NCBI GenBank assembly: GCA_037951105.1
Contig: JBAMJV010007755.1
Span: 54,579-118,578 of the forward strand
Length of the DNA stretch: 64,000 bases
Reading direction: 5' to 3'
Origin: Echinarachnius parma
Taxonomy: Eukaryota > Echinodermata > Echinoidea > Clypeasteroida > Echinarachniidae
Shown: positions 25,901-37,347 of the stretch, in pieces
Layout of the letters: every line of letters starts with the position of its first letter
How positions within the stretch are numbered: the stretch's first letter is position 1
Notes under the pieces: generated by a model
Databases searched by the model: none
What the model saw: the letters and a program-made list of their open reading frames with translations, nothing else
What the model was told of the DNA's origin: nothing
Translations under genes and position numbers: made by a program

Positions 25901-26664
25901 GGTGCGATGCCGAACAAACCATCGAAAAAATACTTTTCTTGCGAAACTCTGAATAATCTGAATATTATTTTTCCGTAAAAATTGATATGTACATGCCTCG
26001 AAACGTCATTATTATTAATATTTTTGCCATATAAAACAAGAAAGATGAATCTACAACGCTGCATTTTTTCAGAGCAAATTGCAATATTTTTTTTCTCCGA
26101 GATCCGATCCGATCCGAGATCTCGTTAGCGATATAGAATTCTAACGATCCGAGAACGGGCCGGGATTTTTTGTTTACCTAACAGCGTTATTTAGCGTCCC
26201 CGCCCGCTTCCTTTTTGGAGGCCGCCTGCTTTTTCTTTTTTTTTTGTGAAAAATCCGAAAAAAATGTAAATTTCGTGATTTTTTTTGGGGAAAAAATGAT
26301 TTTGAAAACGATCGTACTTTTAATATAGACTCATTCGTTATTTTGGATAAATGGGTCAGTCGGCCATTTTGAAAAAAGTCGGCCATTTTGAGAAAAAAAA
26401 AAAAAAAAAAAGGGCCTCCTCCTTCCTTTTTTCAAAAGAGCAGGACGCTATACATGTTTGTTTTTTTATTTGGCCTTAGGCAGAAATTTATCAATGGAGC
26501 ATGTCCACTCTTAGTATGACTACACAGAATGCCTAGTACAGTATTCAATTCTGATTTCTCTGTTCAGCTCAGTGGGCCTAACCGCTTAACTTACGTGTGC
26601 GATCCTTGTTCCAGGCATGGCAAGTAATCGGATCAACTCCGAAGCTGAACTTTTCCATCACCAT
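14845..26664 (-). CDS. ARPC1: Actin-related protein 2/3 complex subunit 1 (ARPC1), 11 coding exons
   Basis: WD40 beta-propeller subunit of the Arp2/3 actin-nucleating complex, cytosolic. Coding exons, 5' to 3' on the minus strand: 26664-26595, 24488-24403, 23969-23904, 23289-23181, 21006-20937, 19864-19757, 18934-18831, 18102-17924, 16865-16762, 15567-15481, 15016-14845. All boundaries are GT/AG, phases match, and the sum is 1155 nt (384 codons plus stop). Family signatures: [18 protein letters not shown] at the N-terminus, [111 protein letters not shown], and a C-terminal DGRLVIW. Vertebrate ARPC1A/B have 370-372 aa; the extra length is an acidic tail. The exon at 15481-15567 (residues 299-328, MFQSLDKRA) matches the inserted helix between blades 6 and 7. 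Exons 3, 7 and 9 (fourth, eighth and tenth in this list) have truncated neighbouring copies. Confidence 0.95.
15630..16395 (-). repeat. Six truncated tandem copies of the ARPC1 insert-helix exon
   Basis: The exon at 15481-15567 is followed upstream (transcription sense) by six direct copies. Their acceptor CAG|TGCCATG sites lie at about 15705, 15843, 15980, 16110, 16249 and 16381, a period of 130-139 bp. Each keeps the acceptor and the codons for [16 protein letters not shown] or close variants but breaks off near the KTS codons, before the donor. The spacers carry runs of AGGTCA-like half-sites (AAGGTCAAAGGTCACAGG). Only the last unit in transcription order has a donor, so a spliceosome meets six donor-less acceptors first. 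Confidence 0.9.
16890..17160. repeat. GAT-rich microsatellite in an ARPC1 intron
   Basis: Degenerate GAT/GAC/GGT triplets, densest at 16965-17005, directly upstream (minus-strand sense) of the exon at 16762-16865. Frames through it encode Asp-rich low complexity and are not genes. Confidence 0.85.
17221..17923 (-). repeat. Tandem copies of the 3' half of an ARPC1 exon with decoy donors
   Basis: Three near-full units (about 17331-17519, 17532-17720, 17738-17920) and a shorter one (17221-17330) repeat the last part of the exon at 17924-18102 and the start of its intron. Each translates to variants of KTLPC..TLQWVGP.SIVAG, and most keep a GTAAG-type donor at the same place. Their upstream ends merge into intronic sequence (TTTCCACTAAAATCATAGC), so they have no matching acceptor. 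Period is about 190-205 bp. Confidence 0.85.
18995..19340. mobile_element. 346-bp near-perfect palindrome in an ARPC1 intron
   Basis: Arms of about 160 bp (18995-19155 and 19180-19340) are almost exact inverted copies around a ~25-bp centre. Arm blocks include AAAACATATTTTGGGAATAT, GCCCAAGGTAATCTTG and CACATGGGACTAAGCTC. CATTTTC occurs just outside both ends and could be a target duplication. Likely a foldback MITE; transcription would give a long hairpin RNA. Confidence 0.75.
19353..19480. repeat. A/T homopolymer and GATC-rich patch
   Basis: A13 then T-rich tract, followed by dense CCGATC/GATCCGATC words to 19470. Similar words recur at 24885-24955 and 26095-26160. Confidence 0.6.
20020..20290. 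repeat. TTTTACTTGCCC repeat cluster
   Basis: ACTTGCCC and its complement GGGCAAGT recur at least eight times in both orientations inside an ARPC1 intron. The dispersed-repeat look suggests a foldback element remnant. No coding content. Confidence 0.5.
20490..20740. repeat. Foldback element
   Basis: 20495-20590 and 20592-20705 are inverted copies around the AACTTTATGAACCAGAGCAC centre (blocks AATCAATTGAATATGT, GGCTGAGATAAGCCCAT, CAGTGTTATAGTGCTCTGG). About 250 bp, in an ARPC1 intron. Confidence 0.6.
21065..22809. mobile_element. TTAA-flanked element carrying a tandem array
   Basis: TTAA at both edges with 19-bp perfect terminal inverted repeats (AGGTAACGTTGAGTATTGG and complement). Nested inside, 21272-22437 is bounded by TATGCCTCCGC and GGCGGAGGCATA. 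That inner unit holds about seven ~145-bp direct repeats (CCTGTGACCTTGACC..., CTAATCAGATCATTGCCACC, GAGATATCGCGAGAACGA), then a GGAC microsatellite. The right part has a further foldback around 22480-22620 (CTAGGTCCTCC / GGAGGACCTAG). It lies in the ARPC1 intron between the exons at 21006 and 23181. No transposase is visible. Confidence 0.75.
23403..23490 (-). pseudogene. Decayed copy of the ARPC1 exon at 23181-23289
   Basis: Upstream of the real exon in the same orientation. Blocks GCAGCTCTATTGATGC, CAAGCTCCACAC and ATAGGCATTGGGATCCT match the exon's GCAGCTCTGTTGATGC, TAAGCTCCACAC and ATAGGCATTGCGATCCT. The middle is diverged, and the acceptor AG is lost. It is a single ghost copy about 210 bp from the functional exon. 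Confidence 0.7.
24780..26460. mobile_element. Repeat-rich block bounded by CATGTTTAGCG-like ends
   Basis: The left (24841-24875: A-tract, ATACATGTTTAGCGTTA) and the complement of the right (near 26440-26460: A-tract, AACATGTATAGCGTCC) are similar, and GATCCGATC/CCGAGATC words lie inside both. An internal CGCC-rich tract and A/T runs are present. It occupies most of the first ARPC1 coding intron. Boundaries are approximate. Confidence 0.35.
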
Positions 26665-26867
26665 GCTTCCTCACATGTGAAGCACATCCACTAGAAAGAG
26701 AGCAGTTTGGAGAAAAGATTATATATAAATGCATCAAATTGATCAGTCTCAAGAATTAACAGAGACAGATCATGTAGACATATTTATTTCAGAGAGTCTA
26801 AACTTTCATCTTTTTCAGTTTTCTCTCTCTATTTTTTTTTTGTAACCCATTTTCACTTTGTTGTCCA

Positions 26868-26933
26868 GTCACCATCAACATCATCATCACCATTACCAAC
26901 ACCATCATCATCATCTTCTACATCAGCATCATT

Positions 26934-26967
<34 letters not shown>

Positions 26968-27215
26968 ACATCAACATCAACATCATCATCACCATCAACA
27001 CCAGGCAACACCATCATTATTATCATCATCTTCTACATCATCATCATCAATCATCATCATCATCATCACCATCAGGAAAGGCTAGAGGTTAAAAGGGGAA
27101 AAGAGAAAATCATCATCAATTTCATCATCATCATCAAAATCACCTTCATGATCAAAATCACCATCATGATCAAAATCGCCATCATCACCATCACCATCAT
27201 CATGATCGAGGCAAG
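26868..27215. repeat. CAT/ATC-rich microsatellite upstream of the ARPC1 start codon
   Basis: Degenerate CAT triplets in two blocks (26868-27075, 27108-27205) in the presumed 5' UTR intron of ARPC1. Not coding. Confidence 0.85.
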
Positions 27216-28040
27216 AATGTACTGTCGTGTATGTAGACCTGTAATTTGTCAATCTTCCGGTCATACAGTTTGTACTACGGCCACAGCGTGCACATGCAAA
27301 TGCACATAGATGTCACAAATTTCCCTCTCTCATTATACTTTTTTTAAAGTGCAAATTACCAATCAACATTCTCGACCTAGTATAGTTAGGCCTACTACTA
27401 GTTAGTACAACTAATTTCTCATCGTCATCATCATGTGTTATTCTTTATTATAGGCCTGCCATCCATAATTCATTTTCACTGACTTGTAATAGTTGTACTT
27501 TTACAATATGGGCAAATTTATACAAATTAAATGAACATAACAATTAACTTTAGATTAAGATTCAGATCAAATAAATTGTATTGTCATTCAATGACAATGT
27601 CATGTCAATGACAATGGCAATGCCAATGAACATCTAACAATATATTATAACATTCAAACAATTAAAATTGCATAAATTAGATTATAAATGAACTGCAACT
27701 AGAAACCCAAGTCGGAAACCAAAGTACACATACAAACTGTTAATTGATTGAACACATATCTGTAGATGAAATTTAGATGCAAAAGACAACAATCGGGCCT
27801 CGGCTCAGACATTTCAATACAAACCCAACGCCTAAGTGTATATGTGGGACTGGCCTGGTGACAGAGCATCTATGCAAATGAGCTACGCCTCCGTCCACAT
27901 CTGATACACGTCTACGAGACAGTGCTGCCTGACATTGACAAAACATGATGCTCTTTGAGAAATTAAATGCATTAAATTCATCCTTACGAGTATAATGGTT
28001 AAATAACCAAACAAACTATAATCTAAAAATGTGCGCTTAC

Positions 28041-28150
28041 CTGAAATAAGTTAGATTTCCAGATGCATGTAGAAGGATGGATGCACGTAAATCGCTCGCG
28101 TATCGATCATCGCATCAGCTGCGTGACGTGTGAAGCCATGGAGTGCGCGG
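28041..28150 (-). other. Candidate non-coding first exon and promoter region of ARPC1
   Basis: A strong donor (CAG|GTAAGC) at 28041 on the minus strand could pair with the acceptor-like TTTCTAG at about 26690, 25 bp upstream of the ARPC1 ATG. The 5' limit is a guess. A GAT microsatellite (28195-28410) lies just beyond it, which could bound the promoter. Confidence 0.4.
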
Positions 28151-28194
28151 TGCATCTATCTTATCGTTCATGCATTGAATCATTGGGAGATGAT

Positions 28195-28410
28195 ACTATA
28201 AATAATGTTGATGGGGCCGGGGATGATGACGACGTCATTAATGAAGACCAAGATGATGATCATAATGATGCTGATGATTCATGATGAAGTTGATAATGAT
28301 GAAGACGATGAAGATGATGATGAGGATATATGATCATGATGGTGATGTAGATGATGAAGATGATGACGATGAAGATGATGACTAAGAAAGTGAGGATGAT
28401 GATGATGCAT
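28195..28410. repeat. GAT-rich microsatellite
   Basis: Degenerate GAT/GAA triplets ending in a GATGATGATGCATCATCATC palindrome near 28395-28418. Confidence 0.8.
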
Positions 28411-28419
28411 CATCATCAA

Positions 28420-30390
28420 ATTTAAGTTGAACTTAAAATCTCTGTCAAGAAACTGGAAAAATCACTTGTCTGTGTGCGACGTTTCATACACCATATAAAC
28501 TTAGACTCATTATGATAGAGCATAGGGGCACACTTTTAAAGGGGGCTGATCGATTCGAATTCCTGAAGCTAATTACAGCAGATTAAGCTGATTTTTTAAA
28601 GAAAAAATAAGTTCTCCCCCAAATGTGATGGTTTTACTCGAATATGAGTTGCTATTCACCTACATGGATAATTATGGTTAATAAATATCAAGTAATGTTT
28701 CAAAAAATGTTAGGGGAAAGAGGCCATCATTACCTCCGTACACACACCATAGAGTTACCTAGATATAACTCTATGATACACACCCATACCCCCCCCCCCC
28801 CCCCCACCCACCCCCCCCCCCCCCCCTTCTTTGATGTTTCTCACTTCTGTTGCCCGTTGATAGGCCACAAAGAGCTCTAGGCTTCTGTGGTGAAATGTTT
28901 TTGCGCTGTTGGAAAGTGAAGCCCACTCAACAAAATTTGAACCCATGCAGTTGGAGACACAGTACGCCACATGGTATAACTCGATCCCTGTCCCCCAATT
29001 TTGAATTGAAGTCAGCTAAGAAAATACAAATATAAACACTGCCTTTGATTCTTTTAGGTAATAAAGGGGGAGGGGGGGGGGGGGGATTTGTCTCCTGACG
29101 ATGGGAATTCTTAACCCCCGGACGGTCCGGACCCCCCTCCCATCAGTGTGTGTTTTTTTTTGCGGGGTTAACATGGTTGACCTACCATTAAATTACACCT
29201 ATAACAACGCTCTCTTCCGTTATGCAAATAAGGGCCAAATGGCAATTGCTATTATTGTTTCATATCTCTGCATGTGCTCCTTGACATTGATATAATATAG
29301 AACATTTCCAAAAATACCATTTCCAAAAATAAGACATAAGTATGTAAATATAAGGTTCAAAGGTAAATTTTGTTTTTGTTTCATATACAGTAACAGTGAT
29401 TGATTGAAGAGTGAAACTTGACTTACATAATACAACAATATACTGCAAATGCAGAAACTACAGGGAGATAATTTTCATGATTATACTAATGTTACTTTCA
29501 AAGATTAATGGGATAGTTTTTTTTATGTGCACTCGCTGACAAATTGACTAAAATATTACATAGTGACGTAGATACAATAGAGTTTAGCTGAAAATCGTTT
29601 TCAGAATACGCCCCCTGGATTATTAATTAATTGTTTTGGTCAAGTTATTCATAAGTATTACCGAGTATATACTATATTGACCGTGTTTTTTATTCTTAAA
29701 TTGGTCACCCACACTGCATAATCATAATAATAAGATACAAAATTATAAAATGTTTTATGGTAATTTTACTAGTAAAAATTCATTGAAAGGACTTGCAAAA
29801 ATGTGTTGATGCAATACACTTAGACATTGTATTACCTTGCCCTGCAGTTTGCTTCTGATTTTGTTTGGGCATATATATTCTTGCCATAAAAGATTTCAAA
29901 TTTGTATATTACTCTACTAGCATTCATATCTTAATATATCCCCCTCTCCTATTGCCTTTCTCCCTTTTCACTTCTATTTTCTTTCTCATCTTCTCTCCTT
30001 TTGCACTTTCCCCTTTCCCTATTCTTGTTTTTCTGTATCCCGCTCTCCACTCTAGTAAATGCTTGATGTTCAAAATCTTTGTGATATTGTGAACCCAAGA
30101 CAATTTTCCCCCATTAAGTTGGACCAATAAAATATTAAAATTGAAATTGAATTGTCATAACGCAAATTTTGTCTTGCCATGTAACAAAAGTGAAGTTACC
30201 CCCAGAAGATCTGCGAGGCGGGGAAAATTACCTCCTCCTTCCCCGCCCCAAAGGGTTAGCGCCCCCGCCTGCCCGCTGGAAATGCTTGAATCTGCCGCGG
30301 GTTATGAACAACAAAGACGCCGAATGTACTCTGCGAGTGGCGTATTCGCGTATTGCATAGTTTTCCATTCATTTTGCAGATTTTATTTTT
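28420..30390. other. Intergenic region between divergent ARPC1 and UPF0193 genes
   Basis: Contains a C-rich run (28786-28827) and a GC-richer patch at 30190-30310 that may belong to the UPF0193 promoter. No exon is supported. Confidence 0.4.
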
Positions 30391-30424
30391 AGGATCGACA
30401 GAAGCTTCCCGAAAGTGACACAAA

Positions 30425-33400
30425 ATGTCTGCGAAACAACGCAACAAACCAGGAGGAATGTGGGATACAAGGGCCCCGTCCTATTCAAAGGAGACCCAGG
30501 AGTTGCTTAAAGGTTTGTTTTTATTCTAATATTTGTTAAATACCTGTGTTTTCTAATGACAACTGGCAATGATTTTTTTGAAGAGCGGTTGTCATGGAAA
30601 TGTAACGCATTTCTTTATTTTTTTGACAGATTAAAACCAATAAAATACGACGTGTTTACGCCTGTCATTGGCATTCAACGCATTATTGACTTCGTAAACT
30701 ATGCCATAAGGAGATACAATGAACATTGATGATGAATGTTGCGAGTTATTGTACAAGTTGTGACAGTTTTGAATTGATTGTAATGTAGTGCCTGCATTTG
30801 ACTTTTATTAAGCCCCACCTACTACATTTTGTGTTAGTCAGCTAAATCATGATGCACGATGTAATCTGAACTTTTTTTGCATTTTCCAAAAGATATTGTC
30901 GTTGATTTCCCTTAAGAATTTCCTATAATTGGATGGTTGAAAAGTCAACGTGATAAACAACATGGTTTACTTCTGACTGCAAATTTTTTTTAATGAACAC
31001 AAATATTGACAATAGAATTAGAAAGTTTAGTCATTCTCATTGGCATTGCATTACTTGGTTTATTAGTTAAATAAATACATTATTGAAATGTTATTGTTAT
31101 AGTTAAGTTAAACAAGACTTAAGATGTAATCTTGTCCATGATCTTCCTACAAACATTGCATAATTCATTCATAATTTTCATTCAAAGTGATGATGAAGGA
31201 GTCAAAACTGAACAACTTTCAGACAAGGCAGCTCCAGAAGACTCTTTCAGGTAAGTTTGGTTTTTCTTCTTGCTCCCTACTTTCACAAATTATTTCAATT
31301 TCCGAAGGTGTATATTGACATACATGTACATACAGTTTCTTAAAAGAAATTCTCAATAGATTAACAAAATAGAAGAAATTAATGAGAAATAAGTACTGCC
31401 TATGGTTTAGCTTGAATTTGTCTTCTCAAAAACATTTGCTGGGGACTATTGCTGTTGTTTGTGCCAGAAGAAATATTTACCCAATTGCTAAAAATATTTG
31501 TTTCATGTTAGATTTTCATTTCATATCAGTTTTATAAAACTAAATATGTTTCCTAGTTAATAATTCAGATCATTTGGAAAAATTAAACAAATGGAAAACA
31601 ATTGTATACATACATGTACATAAAAAAGAAGCCTTTTCCCAACCCTGCTATATTGTTATTTTACAGGTGGAGGGACCCTGCCCATGAAATGCAGCCCAAC
31701 CACTAGCGCCCAACCAGCGCTGCCCCCTCAGCCCGCACAGCCCAGCGCCCGGGTCAACCCCATGACCATGACGGGGCTCAGAACCAAGGATCAGATCGAG
31801 GATTCCGGTGCCTACGAGCGAGATCAGTACTTGGGCTGCGCTACTAGTGAGTTCAATAGTCATTAGCTCTCGTGAATTTCACACACACTGGTCCTATATT
31901 GCAAACAATCAAACATTTATTAGTAAATACAAACAATACAAACTTTTGCTTACATCAACTAGTTTACAGCAACCTGACAAATCATTGTGGTTAATATTTT
32001 TGTTAAAAACTGAATTTCTTTGCTTAATTGCCCATAAATTCTCAACCGTCAATAGAAAGGAGTATCGTTGGACACCATGATCTTTAGTAACAATGGGAAT
32101 TAAAGAACTTTATTTATTGTATCTACTGCATGTTAAAGCTACATTCATATACTAGCTTACATATTTGCCTGTGTGTAAATGGCTCATACTAATGAAAGTA
32201 TATATTATGTACAAAATTATTTCAATATAGAATCACTTGAGAAGGAAAAGGAGAGGCTAGCGAACTACATGGCGTACGGAGAGGACCTCCCTCCCATATC
32301 TGACCAGAGGAAACAAGAGATTTTGAATCCACCTTCTCCAGAACCATTGCCAGACAGATTTGCAGATTGTAAGTCCAATTTTGTTTGTAACTAATTCAGT
32401 CTATTTGGTATAACAGGATTTTGCAAATATCCCGATCCAAGTGTATGTGGGACCAGTCCTCAACGGACAACGGGTAAATTATTAGTACAAAAAAGATTAA
32501 AAGATAACAATTTATTCAGCTAACTGAAGTATAATATGTTATCAATCCTTCTAGGTCAATCCCTCCAAATAAAGATTGCGGGTGACATGGTCCCGTTCAA
32601 TTGAACTTGCCAGTGGAAAGGTAATGAAAGGTAATACAACTTGATTAGGGATTCATAATGATTAATTCTATAAATACATGCCAAGTTTTGTATTGCATTC
32701 ACAGAAAGGTGTATTATTGTAATATGCTAACTTCAGTTTGTATTTGACATTGATTATAGTTGTGTTGATTATTTTACCTTTTATTTCCTAGTGGAAGCTC
32801 AAATCCAAGAGAGATCAGAATTCTTGGAGGACATGCGAAAACTGGGCAAAGAAAAGCAGTACAAGACCATCATCAGCACAGAAATATCACAAGTAAGTCT
32901 TCTCTTCTAGCTTTTGGTGAGTCTTTGCTATAATTGACACAATCTTGCATCATCAGTATTTGTACTTCTGAATGGAACTTTTTCCTTCAATCAACATACT
33001 TCAATATCATCCTTCCAAGATAGTTAATTCATTTTGCAGACATCACTGAACTCAGTAAAACCTTTTGTGAACCATGAAGATACTTTAAATACATTCTGTT
33101 GGGGAAATTTGAAAAACAACAGTGATAAAGGATACCAGATGATACTAGATTAAACATTCAAAATATATGTCCTTCAGCTAGACATCCTATATGCATTGTT
33201 CTCATATCTCAACCAAAGAATTGAAATGGGAACCATAAGGTGATTATTATCCTTGTGTCAATGAAGAGGGTATGTATCATTGGCTAATATTCTTCTCAGG
33301 GAATTGAGATGGTGCACAAGGTTAATTTGAAGACTTGCATTAACCCAATGAGTAGAGACAAGGATATGAACAGAGCAATTGTTTAGAGACATAGACAATT

Positions 33401-34251
33401 CACTCAACCCTCTGAGGTTAAGTCCAATAACTTTGTAAAATTCAACCCAAATCAATACAGAACTTTCACATTTCTCTTGTACCTTGTTGTTTGGCTTATT
33501 ATAACAGAATGAAATGTGTGTTTAAAAAAAAAATGTCTCCCTAATTATGGAGTTTAGAATGATTGAAAAGCTTTTGGAAACGCTTTTTGATCATAGTCCA
33601 TAGTATCCAAGTTAAGATACTCGATTGTCCATAGTATCTGAATTTGGATACTTTACGCGAACGATCAAGGATAAATTCTGACATAAATGTTCACTTTTCG
33701 TTAGGTAAACTTTGTTCTTTTCTTTAAAAATGTCACATATCATTCACAAGAATCATATCACTTTTGGAAAAATATGAAGTTAATTATGGATCATATTAAG
33801 TACCTCCACATTCATCTATGCTTTATAGAAGCTTGGGAAGATAGTTGATTGTCTTATTAATTAATTGTAATTGATTTATATTCTAACTATTGTGTGTATT
33901 TGAGAACAATTAAGAGGTCTGATTCAATGAATATAGTGACTATGAGTCCACTATGGCAGTCAGAGGATTAGTATTTGCGTAAATGGTAAATATGTCAAAC
34001 CATTTTCTTTACTACTCCTTAAGTTCCAAGCTCGCATTTTTGCGAGTTACAATACACACAAATGCCATAGAGCAGTAAAATCCCTGGCATGTTAAAGAGT
34101 TAATGACTTTACCAATTGTTCTGCCGATTTTCGCCAACAGAAAATCCGTGAGATGGAGGTGATTGACAAGCAGAGGACAAAGCAGCTGAAGAAAGCTATG
34201 GAGGACAAGGAGAAGAGGCATGAAGCTAGCACAGATGCAACAGGAAGCTGA
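30425..34251 (+). CDS. UPF0193 family protein (EVG1 / C22orf23-like), six exons, 226 aa
   Basis: Small, charged, helix-prone soluble protein of unknown function. Exons: 30425-30512, 31188-31250, 31667-31846, 32231-32368, 32792-32892, 34141-34251. All have GT/AG borders, phases fit, and the total is 681 nt. Family features: an N-terminal GGMWDTRAPSYSKETQELLK, then ESKLNNFQTRQLQ, GGTLPMKCSPTT, a proline-rich stretch, GAYERDQ, LEKEKERL, PEPLPDRF, IQERSEFLEDM and the C-terminal KQYKTIISTEISQKIREME, matching the EVG1/C22orf23 order. The length is close to the vertebrate protein (about 217 aa). No signal peptide or membrane segment. Terminal-exon copies follow in the 3' region. It faces the MICALL gene tail to tail. 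Confidence 0.9.
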
Positions 34252-34448
34252 ATTCTAAATTGTGATGTCCAACATTTGAAGTTAGGCCAAAATAGAACTA
34301 CCTTGCAACAGGAAGCTAAATTATGATATCTGATGTCCCTCATTGAAGAAAAGCTTTAAAATCAATTGTTGGTAGCGCGGCCTGGGATTCAACTATTTTG
34401 CTCACTAGACCAAAATACTCTGACATTTCTATTAAAACTGCCTTGCTC

Positions 34449-34454
34449 AATAAA
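34449..34454 (+). promoter_or_regulatory. Candidate polyadenylation signal of UPF0193
   Basis: AATAAA about 200 nt after the stop codon, inside the copied 3' region. Confidence 0.3.
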
Positions 34455-34820
34455 TCTCATAGCCATGGATGAGATGGAGAGAAAATAAAATAGGAGCTAG
34501 CTCATATGCAGCGGGAAGCTGAATTCTCAAATATGACCTCAAATGTTTAAGTAGAACTTTGAAAAAGAGATGTAGGCCTGCCCAGGATTCAACCATGACA
34601 GAGTCACAACTTTCTAACTATCTTACTTGAAGTATCTCATAACCATGCATGGAAGAAATGGAGAAAAGAATGAAGTCATGCACAAACATTACACGAAAGC
34701 TGAATTATGATATGTGACGTCCCACATTCAATAGTACTTTTAACCCATTCAGGACTGATTGATTTTGCTATAACATGTATTCTCCATAGACTTCTGCAAG
34801 AGTATTTTGGGGACCAGTCC

Positions 34821-34990
34821 TGGGCCCCGTTGCAGAAAGAGATACAATCGATTGTAAGTTGCAATTAATCGTAAGTCAGATCACGTGTTCTAGATGCGCA
34901 AATCTGATTGGTTGAAACGCATAAATTTCCTGACCGTTACGATCAATCGTAACTTACAATCGATTGTATCTCTTTCTGCAACGGGGCCCA
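34821..34990. mobile_element. MITE family B, copy 1
   Basis: 170-bp foldback with ends TGGGCCCCGTTGCAGAAAGA and complement; arms continue through ATACAATCGATTGTAAGTT. The centre holds GATTGGTTGAAACGC. Copy 2 lies at 59927-60076. No clear target duplication. Confidence 0.8.
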
Positions 34991-36777
34991 GAACTGGTTA
35001 AATCAATCGTTGGAAGACCAGGATTCAACTATTTTAATCACAAGACGGAAATAGTCGGAACGTTTTAACTACCTTGCTCAAAATATCTTGTAGGCTGTAG
35101 CCATGGAAAGAGATGGAGAGAGGATGTAGTCAGTTCAAACAAAAAAGGAAGTTGAATTCTCAAATGTGATGTCCCATATTAATCCTAGAACTTTGAAATC
35201 AATTGCCTATGATTCAACCATTTTTCTCACGAGGCCGATATAGAACTGTTTATTTAACTTGCTCAAAAATATATCGAGATGGAGAGAAAGAATGAAGTTG
35301 GCATTAACGCATCAGAAAGCTTAATCATATGTGATGTTCTCAGAAATAATTTTTCTGCAGGCCCATGATCACTGGTGTAAATTTCCAGAAAGTTCTTTTG
35401 TTTCGGGGGAGGGGGGGATGAATAAATAAATCACCCCCCCCCCCTTCCGAGCAACAGGTATCACTTATAGATCTAGTAAAAACTAGTCAGAATTGCGTCA
35501 TGATTTACTCCAATGTCCCAAATAAATTTCTCCTAACCGCTGAGTGATTTATAATTGGAAGTGACTCTAACATAACAGGAAGCATGAATTCTCAAATGAG
35601 CATGATGCCCCACACTTATATAATCAAAGAACTGTGATCTTAAAAAACCTGTTTAGTCTCTGACTCAAAACACTTGATCCAAGTTAACAATATTGCTGAT
35701 TATCGCCATGATTTCTTCTTTATATCCATTGACTTAGAGAACAAAATTAACAACACACATTTTTTTGTTTTATTACAGTAATGGTTGTGAACAGTTTGTC
35801 CTTTTGTTTTAGATTTTTTTTGATAGTGGGTTGGAGCTGGACGATATCCTTCTTTGCAATCACTAGGTCATACATTTTTGGCTTGCCTGACATTGTTCAG
35901 AACCAGTAATACCCATGGCAATGTAAAGCTGTGATGTCAGATTGCATTCCTCTATTCCATCTGATCAAACATTAGGAATCACTAGACTAGCAGCACATAG
36001 GTTGTATCAATCTGTCTACATACATGTTCATGTTTATTTTGATTGAAATTGGACTTGATTTTCTTTTGGTAGAGCGCATATTCAACTATGTCATAGTAAT
36101 GTCCATGAATTTGCCGCCAGATATTGAGCTTAGTTTAATCTGTTTAATCTATTTCATGAATCAATGTGGAGTTTTATTTAACTTCTGTGAATGTTAGCAC
36201 ACTCCATGTTTTGGTACCTTATTAATATGTCATTCAATTCTTCCGCACAAAACAAAAGTAGTCTACTTACATTTTTCCTTCAAATTTTTAAAATGCAATT
36301 TATAAGTTATATTCATTATGATTATATATGATTATTGAGTTGGTCTTGGTGAATTAGTTTATCTGTATAACTTTCTGTGGCTCTAATGATATGCCAACAT
36401 TTTCTTTTATCTCTGCTTCCTGTTACTTTTCTTCCAAACATTAGGAGTCGCCTTGCATTGACTAATTTTGCTAAGTCTAAGTCTTTATTATTTACGATTG
36501 ACTTGGGTTTAGGCAAATTGTAGCTGTGAAACATAGAAGTCTATATCATGAATCTTTTATGAAATGTGATCATACTTTACTTATTTTTTTCTACCACCGA
36601 CTATATTTCTTATTTCTTCAATACAACCCCTCAAAAAAGGGTGACCTTGATTAACAAAAGAAAATTAATTCTATATCTTGAATCGATGTGGAGCTATGAT
36701 TTTAATTTAACTTCTGTGAATGTTAGCAATTGTTTTTCTATTACCACTTCATATCACTATTCAATTCATTCCAGAAA

Positions 36778-37347
36778 TTAAAGGGGTAGTTGAGTTCTGG
36801 TAAAGAGAGTATAGTTTTGGTCAAACTTAATTTTAGTAAACAAAACCTGCACCATTACATTACATTACAAACTAATAGTTATAACTCCACCATGCTCGAA
36901 AGGAATGAAAAATTACAAATGACTAAGTAAAAGGCCTGTTATCATTAAAAAAAGAGCCATCAAAACTCGAGAGGGCGCTCTCTAAACATCGGTTTCAACC
37001 ATTTTAAACAAAACATTGTGCATGTGATGTATTGATGAAATAATGATTAGATAGAGAGATAATCAACAACTATTTAAAAACCTCTCCATTTTTGAAAAGA
37101 GGAAGCATTTAACAAATTTGTTTAACGGCTGGTTCAAAATTATCAAATAATTGTGGGGCCCCACAAATATTACAAATGGTTATGTTTTTGGATATTTCAG
37201 CCATTTCTAAACCGATTTTGATCAAATAAATTTTATTCTGTCATTAAAATTGTATGCTCTTTCGAATTTGACACCCAGTTTTTCATTATCTCACAAAAAA
37301 TTATTTTGTGTAGCGCCCTCTATACCAAAACTCAACTATCCCTTTAA
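36778..37347. mobile_element. TTAA-flanked element family C, copy 1
   Basis: TTAA at both edges; ends AGGGGTAGTTGAGTTCTGG and imperfect complement (AAAACTCAACTATCCCT). The interior has AAACCTGCACCATTACATT, AAAGGCCTGTTATCATT and GAGGGCGCTCTCT, all shared with copy 2 at 53880-54428. About 570 bp, non-coding. Confidence 0.8.

Larger units (their letters stand above)
34252..35640 (+). repeat. Decayed tandem copies of the UPF0193 last exon and 3' UTR
   Basis: Blocks like the end of the last exon (GAGATGGAGA, GAAGCTAGC, CAACAGGAAGCTGAATTCT, TGATGTCCCACATT) recur at about 34307-34350, 34462-34560, 34640-34745, 35085-35200, 35270-35345 and 35570-35625. Several keep the stop-codon context GGAAGCTGA. 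A MITE (34821-34990) has inserted into the array. Period is roughly 150-250 bp with strong divergence. Confidence 0.7.

Noticed and set aside
26858..28284. His-rich and Asp-rich frames upstream of ARPC1
   Set aside because: Products of CAT/GAT microsatellites.
36322..36534. 70-codon minus-strand frame with fairly normal composition (KLVNARRLLMFGRKV)
   Set aside because: No splice or promoter context and no family recognised; perhaps a retroelement scrap, but unsupported.
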